The notes beneath the pieces were generated by a model that worked only from the letters and a program-made list of their open reading frames with translations, did no database searches and was not told where the DNA came from. The position numbers and the translations under genes were made by a program. Positions 60,197 to 64,000 of a stretch of 64,000 nucleotides of DNA are shown one piece after another. The number at the start of each line of letters is the position of its first letter. Within the stretch, counting starts at the first letter, position 1. Source of the stretch: Planococcus glaciei (lineage in GTDB: Bacteria; Bacillota; Bacilli; Bacillales_A; Planococcaceae); contig NZ_FNDC01000001.1 in NCBI RefSeq assembly GCF_900099655.1, positions 124,001 to 188,000 on the forward strand, in the 5' to 3' direction.

Positions 60197-60826
60197 TCAA
60201 AATCCGTTTTCAGCCAGCCAGCTCCGAGTCATTTTCGGCTGCGCTGTCTGAATCCGTTCTGTGTATTTTGCTAGTAAATCACATTCGATATTCACGCGTG
60301 CACCAATCCCTTTTTCTCCTAATAGAGAATCTTCCTGTGTGGTGGGGATCAATGAGATGGTAATGGTCTTGTTTCCAAGATCGAAGATCGTCAGCGATGT
60401 TCCGTCTACTGCGACAGATCCCTTAAGCATCATATACTTCATGAGTTCCGGCTCCACTTCAATCACTTTCGTCAAGGCATTCGACTCTTTTTTGACCGAG
60501 CGGATGACACCGGTGCCGTCGATATGTCCGCTGACAAAATGGCCGCCAAAACGCCCGTTGGCAGGCATCGCCCGTTCCAGATTCACACGGGAACCGCTTT
60601 TCAGTTCCGACATGGTGGAGGTTTTGACCGTTTCAGGAATGACATCGACGGTAAATGTATTGTGCGTAAAAGTCGAAACCGTCAGGCAGACGCCATTGAT
60701 CGAAATGCTGTCTCCCCGCTTCACGTCTTCCAAAACGAGTGAACAGGCAATTGTCAGTTCCATGGCCTGTGGCTTGGCGCGGAGAGAAGCCACACGGCCC
60801 ACTTCTTCCACTATTCCAGTAAACAC
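60197..60826 (-). CDS. ribE: Riboflavin synthase, alpha chain
   Basis: Makes riboflavin from two lumazines. It has two tandem lumazine-binding barrels: repeat 1 'GIVEEVG...[13 protein letters not shown]', repeat 2 'GHIDGTGVI...[13 protein letters not shown]'. The family begins MFTGIVEE, so I start at the GTG 60826. A TTG at 60832 is 5 nt from the AAAGGAG SD and could be used instead. In Bacillales ribD normally precedes this gene; here it does not. Confidence 0.96.
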   Translation of the reverse strand: MFTGIVEEVGRVASLRAKPQAMELTIACSLVLEDVKRGDSISINGVCLTVSTFTHNTFTVDVIPETVKTSTMSELKSGSRVNLERAMPANGRFGGHFVSGHIDGTGVIRSVKKESNALTKVIEVEPELMKYMMLKGSVAVDGTSLTIFDLGNKTITISLIPTTQEDSLLGEKGIGARVNIECDLLAKYTERIQTAQPKMTRSWLAENGF

Positions 60827-60832
60827 TTGCAA

Positions 60833-61153
60833 TCACGCTCCTTTGCCATGTTTTAAGACTTTTTTGTCCCAAAACTTTATTCAGTTGTGTCGAGCTCTGA
60901 ATGCTTTCAATTTAGAAATTAAGCATTCTTCGGCATATTTGCCGAAAAGGCCATGCAAAATATGGATTCTTTCCACCAAGGGGCAAACGGGTGGTAAGGA
61001 AAGGGTAAGTCTGAGGAATATTGAGTACACAAAAACCAATGCACGTTTTTATTGGATCTGCTCTGAAAGCCGGCTTCAAAAGGAGGATCTTTTTCCGCAA
61101 CAGCATAGACTTCACCAATTTTTTAAAAAAGTGCATAACAAAAAAAGCGTCAA
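60833..61153 (-). other. Long leader between FMN riboswitch and ribE, no ribD
   Basis: About 320 nt with no convincing frame and no deaminase or reductase motifs. Two small hairpins occur (60899-60928 and 60928-60946), neither followed by a T run. The region where ribD is expected holds nothing recognisable. Confidence 0.7.
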
Positions 61154-61565
61154 TTCTTCTCCCATCCAGACTTTCACTGTCGGTGCCGGATTTACACCAG
61201 CTCCACCGTCTATGAAATGTGCAGGCGCATGGTCAGCCCCGACAAGCGCTGTAGGGCTTGAAGGTCACGGCGTTTTTTGCCGTGGCCAGCAAGACCGAAG
61301 CGACCTCGAGGGGCTATGCGCCGGAACTGAACACTGAAATGTGCAGGCAATCGCGCAAGACCCGACAGGCATAAGGCGAGCCATCTGCGCGGCGCTTCTT
61401 GCCGCAAAGATGGATTGACTTATGACCCCGAGGGTCTGATTGCCGGAACTGGACACTGAAATGTGCATGCCCACGTTCACTCAGCTGCTTCTATTCACAG
61501 ATCGGGTCACGGACTTACAGTTTCCTGCTCACCGCCGGTAAGGAATTTCACCTTGCCCCGAAGAA
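61154..61565 (-). promoter_or_regulatory. FMN riboswitch (RFN element) with expanded variable stem
   Basis: Minus-strand 5' part: TTCTTCGGGGCAAGGTGAAA, TTCCTTACCGGCGGT and AAGTCCGTGACCCG. The 3' part includes GGTGTAAATCCGGCACCGAC and GTCTGGATGGGAGAAG. All conserved core segments are present, but they span 412 nt because the variable stem holds two 122-nt repeat units. It controls ribE-ribBA-ribH by FMN. Confidence 0.95.
61227..61470. repeat. Two tandem 122-bp palindromic units inside the riboswitch
   Basis: TGAAATGTGCAKGC occurs at 61213, 61335 and 61457, exactly 122 bp apart. Each interval is a large imperfect palindrome, for example gcgcatggtcagcccc / ggggctatgcgc around an inner gtcacggc / gccgtggc stem. 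The two units differ in their middle but share ccggaactg..cactgaaatgtgca. They resemble the GC-rich palindromic repeats common in intergenic DNA of Bacillales. Confidence 0.88.
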
Positions 61566-61589
61566 TTGATTCGATTATTCGTCCGTTTA

Positions 61590-61617
61590 ATAGTAACATA
61601 AACAGATGAATAGTCAG
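61590..61617 (-). promoter_or_regulatory. Promoter of the rib operon
   Basis: Minus strand: CTGACT (61612-61617), 16-nt spacer, TACTAT (61590-61595), 25 nt before the aptamer. Confidence 0.65.
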
Positions 61618-61652
61618 TAAATTTCTCTTAAAATGTTATAGGAGGTTAATAA

Positions 61653-61976
61653 ATGTCACATTCTTTTCCAGTAAAAGGAATCGATGTGGACGATGAAACT
61701 CGCTGCGCCCACTACCATTCCGAAATTGACCGCATCGCCATCAAATTTTTCTGCTGCGGCATTTATTACCCTTGCTTCGAATGCCACCAAGCAGCCGGAT
61801 GCGGACAGCCTAAAGTATGGCCAAAAGAAAAATTCAATGAAAAAGCTGTTCTCTGTGGTGCATGCGGCCACGAACTGAAAATACAGGAATACCTGGACTG
61901 TGCATCGTCATGTCCGGCTTGCCAGGCACGTTTTAATCCCGGATGCAGCCTGCACAAGCATTTGTATTTTGAATGA
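61653..61976 (+). CDS. CHY zinc finger protein
   Basis: 107 aa, rich in Cys and His. 'DDETRCAHYHSEIDRIAIKFFCCGIYYPCFECH' (in parts) is the CHY-type zinc finger start, followed by 'VLCGACGHELKIQEYL' and 'CASSCPACQARFNPGCSLHKHLYF'. It binds several zinc ions; the role in bacteria is unknown. SD TAGGAGG. Confidence 0.93.
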   Translation: MSHSFPVKGIDVDDETRCAHYHSEIDRIAIKFFCCGIYYPCFECHQAAGCGQPKVWPKEKFNEKAVLCGACGHELKIQEYLDCASSCPACQARFNPGCSLHKHLYFE

Positions 61977-62029
61977 GCTTGCAGTACGAAAGCGAATAAA
62001 CTTCAAAAACCTATAATTCACTCCAAACA

Positions 62030-62059
62030 AAAAAGAGAACATCAGCTGTTCTCTTTTTT
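62030..62059. terminator. Bidirectional terminator
   Basis: aaaaaagagaacatc / agctgttctctttttt between the CHY gene and the GNAT gene. The GNAT stop lies within the stem. Confidence 0.88.
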
Positions 62060-62539
62060 CGTATCCACGCTTAAACACATGACAATCTGTTCGCCTTTTG
62101 AGCGCATCAGGCGGCGGCCAGTGTCCTCAAATCCTGCTTTCCGGTAGACTCGCTGCGCTGGCAGATTTCGTGCATTCACACCAAGCACCACTTCATTGAA
62201 CTCGGGAAATTCTTTTTGGACAAAGCCCGGCAGCGCATAAATCGAACCGGTGGCAATGCCGCGCCCCTGGTATTTCGGATTGACCGAATAGCCCCGAAGC
62301 AGCAATGCTTTCGGATTATTGGAATACAATTTCCGGTCATCCGATTCGTCCAGCTCAAAAAAGCCGGCCACTTCGTCCCGTGCTTTTATGATAATCAGAT
62401 GCTTATCGGGATTTTGGGCATCCCGCTCAATAATGTCTTGCGGCAAGCCCGTAAATTCCAATTGGTCTGACGGCAGACTATATTCGATTGTCACCTTCGA
62501 GGTATAAGGATGAAGCGTGACTTCTTTCTTTTTTATCAC
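62042..62539 (-). CDS. GNAT family N-acetyltransferase
   Basis: 165 aa. Acetyl-CoA site 'LLRGYSVNPKYQGRGIATGSI' (about 80-98) and 'VVLGVNARNLPAQRVYRKAGFEDTG' (about 120-140). Substrate unknown. GTG start with AGGAGG upstream. Confidence 0.92.
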   Translation of the reverse strand: MIKKKEVTLHPYTSKVTIEYSLPSDQLEFTGLPQDIIERDAQNPDKHLIIIKARDEVAGFFELDESDDRKLYSNNPKALLLRGYSVNPKYQGRGIATGSIYALPGFVQKEFPEFNEVVLGVNARNLPAQRVYRKAGFEDTGRRLMRSKGEQIVMCLSVDTKKENS

Positions 62540-62609
62540 TTCGAACGCCTCCTTGCAAAATAGCCGCCGCGCTGATTCCTAGGCGGCAGCAACAAACCTG
62601 AGCCTTCTT

Positions 62610-63086
62610 TTAGTCTTTGTTGTCCACCATGATCAAGTGTTCAGTCCCGGAAGGCAGAATGTTCAAGGCTTCCCGCAAAAATTCCGGGTAGAGATTCACT
62701 TTCTGGACTTCCTCAAGAGGTACCCATTGATAAGTCAGATGATCGCCTTCCGGACCAAAAAATGGTTCGGAACGGTAATGCTGCTCGCCGCCCTTGCTTT
62801 TCACTGCGTAGTAAAAACCCAGTTCGTGGTAGGCTTTTTCGCTGTACGTGAAAAAGTTTTCCGTTACCCACAGCAGACGTTCTGTTTCCGCTTCTGCATC
62901 CAATTCCTCTTTGATCTCGCGCACCAGACACGTTTTCGAGTCTTCCAGCATTTGCGCCCGGCCTCCTGGCAGCGCCCAGTGGGATTCATGCGTCTGCTTG
63001 TGCAACAAAACATGCCCGTTTTCAATCCATACTGCCGCCACCCGGTAATTGAACACCTGGTTCTCCATTTTGAATGTTGTATCCAT
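62610..63086 (-). CDS. Nudix hydrolase
   Basis: 158 aa from the ATG 63086 (SD AAGGGG). Nudix box GGRAQMLEDSKTCLVREIKE then ELDAE (about 40-64), with Asp at the usual Gly near its end. The expected product is a phosphohydrolase on nucleoside diphosphate-linked compounds; substrate unknown. An upstream start at 63125 would overlap the phosphoesterase gene and is not needed. Confidence 0.92.
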   Translation of the reverse strand: MDTTFKMENQVFNYRVAAVWIENGHVLLHKQTHESHWALPGGRAQMLEDSKTCLVREIKEELDAEAETERLLWVTENFFTYSEKAYHELGFYYAVKSKGGEQHYRSEPFFGPEGDHLTYQWVPLEEVQKVNLYPEFLREALNILPSGTEHLIMVDNKD

Positions 63087-63096
63087 TTTGCACCCC

Positions 63097-63921
63097 TTAT
63101 TCTTTTTCCAGCGTAACAGACACAATCTCCGGCAAATTAAAAATCCTCAACGGGAATCCGCTGTTCCCGAGCCCTCGGCTGAGCACAAGCTGCGTTTCGC
63201 CTTCTTCAAACACCCCTTCGGTCATGGTCGGAAACCAGCCCTGTCCGGGAGCAATCAATCCGCCAAGCCCTGGTATGCGAAGCTGTCCTCCATGGGCATG
63301 GCCGGAAAACACGACGTCAATGCCCTCATCTACGTATGTAGTGAACATTTCCGGCCGGTGAGCCAACAGCAGCGTAAATTCGTCTTTTAAATCAGCTTCA
63401 TCCAGTGCTTCACGTGTAAACTCTTCTTCGGTCAGATTCACATCCATCAACGGATCGTTGATTCCAGCTATTTGTATCGATTCTCCTTCGAGTTCCCATT
63501 GCATGGCATCGTTCATCAAAACAATAACGCCTCGTTCTTCAAGCGCCGCCGTTATTTCTTCAAGTTTGTTTACGGACACTTCATGGTTTCCGATCACAAA
63601 ATAAACTTCCGTCATTTCCACTAAAGCATCAACCAAATCCAAACTCACTTCCAAATCGTATCGGTCGCTGTCAATCAAGTCTCCTGTCACAAAAATGGCA
63701 TCCGGTTTTTCCGCTTCCACTTTCTCAATCAATGAAGACTGCCCTTTCCCAAATTCGGCATTATGCAAATCCGAAATTTGGACAATTTTCTTTCCATCAA
63801 ATGCTTCGGGCAATTCTGTGGAAGCCACTGTATAGTCCGTAGTGACCACCCATTTGTTGTTCACCCACACAAATCCCCATACAAAAAATACGAGGACCAA
63901 AAATACCACTAACTTTTTCAT
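63097..63921 (-). CDS. Metallophosphoesterase, membrane-anchored
   Basis: 274 aa. N-terminal membrane segment (first 20 residues), then metal motifs 'IVQISDLHNAEFG', 'FVTGDLIDSD', 'YFVIGNHEVS', 'LLLAHRPEMF' and 'VVFSGHAHGGQLRIPG'. It belongs to the YkuE/YaeI-like calcineurin phosphoesterases acting outside or at the membrane. Substrate unknown. Confidence 0.94.
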   Translation of the reverse strand: MKKLVVFLVLVFFVWGFVWVNNKWVVTTDYTVASTELPEAFDGKKIVQISDLHNAEFGKGQSSLIEKVEAEKPDAIFVTGDLIDSDRYDLEVSLDLVDALVEMTEVYFVIGNHEVSVNKLEEITAALEERGVIVLMNDAMQWELEGESIQIAGINDPLMDVNLTEEEFTREALDEADLKDEFTLLLAHRPEMFTTYVDEGIDVVFSGHAHGGQLRIPGLGGLIAPGQGWFPTMTEGVFEEGETQLVLSRGLGNSGFPLRIFNLPEIVSVTLEKE

Positions 63922-63933
63922 CTATTGCTACCT

Positions 63934-64000
63934 CTATTCGATCTTAATCAAATCAATAGGCGTGATAATGCCTGTCAACTTTTCTTCTTTTTTGCCATTC
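63934..64000 (-). CDS. C-terminal end of a CBS-domain-like protein, cut by window
   Basis: Minus-strand frame open from 64000 to a TAG at 63934. It reads KKEEKLTGIITPIDLIKIE, which has the form of the last strand and helix of a CBS domain (GIITxxDL). The rest lies outside the window. Confidence 0.6.
   Translation of the reverse strand, partial: NGKKEEKLTGIITPIDLIKIE

Noticed and set aside
60912..61136. Possible ribD remnant between riboswitch and ribE
   Set aside because: The frames there have no deaminase zinc motif (HAE/PCxxxC) or reductase signature.
61213..61470. CRISPR-like regular spacing of the 14-bp repeat
   Set aside because: Only three copies with 108-bp palindromic intervals of similar sequence; this is a tandem repeat in an RNA leader, not an array.
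1..64000. tRNA, rRNA, prophage or secretion-system genes
   Set aside because: None recognised on either strand.

Overview
The window looks like chromosomal DNA of a low-GC Gram-positive bacterium of the Bacillales, most likely a Planococcaceae member such as Planococcus. This is inferred from Bacillus-type ribosome binding sites, GTG/TTG starts, T-box and FMN leaders, sigma-B-like promoters, and the gene set (YclJK, CsbB/GtrA/YfhO, TerD/YceG, Ohr, Mn catalase, LTA synthase). No rRNA, tRNA, CRISPR array, prophage or transposase was seen.

Layout. 0-6.5 kb: a cut SDR gene, a small unknown gene, an orphan nitric oxide synthase oxygenase, a HAD hydrolase whose only plausible start is non-canonical, and an aminotransferase-serA operon under a T-box leader with a likely Ser (AGC) specifier. 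6.7-8.1 kb: an AbgB-like peptidase. 8.4-25.1 kb: a large catabolic block with acyl-CoA dehydrogenase, class III CoA-transferase, DASS permease, methyltransferase, D-malate/tartrate-type dehydrogenase, FCD-GntR regulator, beta-hydroxyacid dehydrogenase, two-subunit class I fumarase-type hydratase, hotdog thioesterase, MmgE/PrpD protein, enoyl-CoA hydratase, HMG-CoA-lyase-like enzyme, CMD protein and a complete TRAP transporter. A shared near-palindrome, TTGTATCCAA, sits at four promoter regions of this block and is probably the operator of the GntR protein. The content suggests uptake and CoA-dependent cleavage of a C4-C5 (hydroxy)dicarboxylate. Citramalate/mesaconate/itaconate or tartrate/D-malate are the leading guesses, and the substrate is not proven. 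25.2-29.3 kb: AbgA-like peptidase, AbgT transporter and a third M20 amidohydrolase.

30-39.1 kb: a Ter stress-response locus (three TerD, TelA, YceG-like) fused to the predicted nucleoside-like biosynthetic module (HAD, PRTase with PELOTA-like tail, PRTase with TRSP-like tail, CitE-like lyase). 39.4-43.4 kb: a CsbB-GtrA-YfhO glycosylation operon. 43.5-49.2 kb: a stress island with a metal-site-less SOD-like lipoprotein, SDR, small membrane proteins, Mn catalase, Ohr and a DJ-1/PfpI protein. Five promoters there match the sigma-B consensus. 49.7-54 kb: HtrA protease, PrsA-like foldase and a YclJK-like two-component system. 54.7-58.3 kb: a GTPase, an LTA synthase-type sulfatase and a histidine phosphatase. 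58.5-61.6 kb: ribE-ribBA-ribH behind an FMN riboswitch interrupted by two tandem 122-nt hairpin units, with ribD absent. The right end carries a CHY zinc-finger protein, GNAT, Nudix, a metallophosphoesterase and a cut CBS-type gene.

Two related elements at 29.57-30.02 kb and 54.11-54.69 kb have matching terminal inverted repeats and are each flanked by direct duplications of a neighbouring terminator hairpin. They look like non-autonomous mobile elements (MITEs) that target terminators. Smaller GC-rich relatives lie at about 3.0-3.35 kb and 8.27-8.37 kb.
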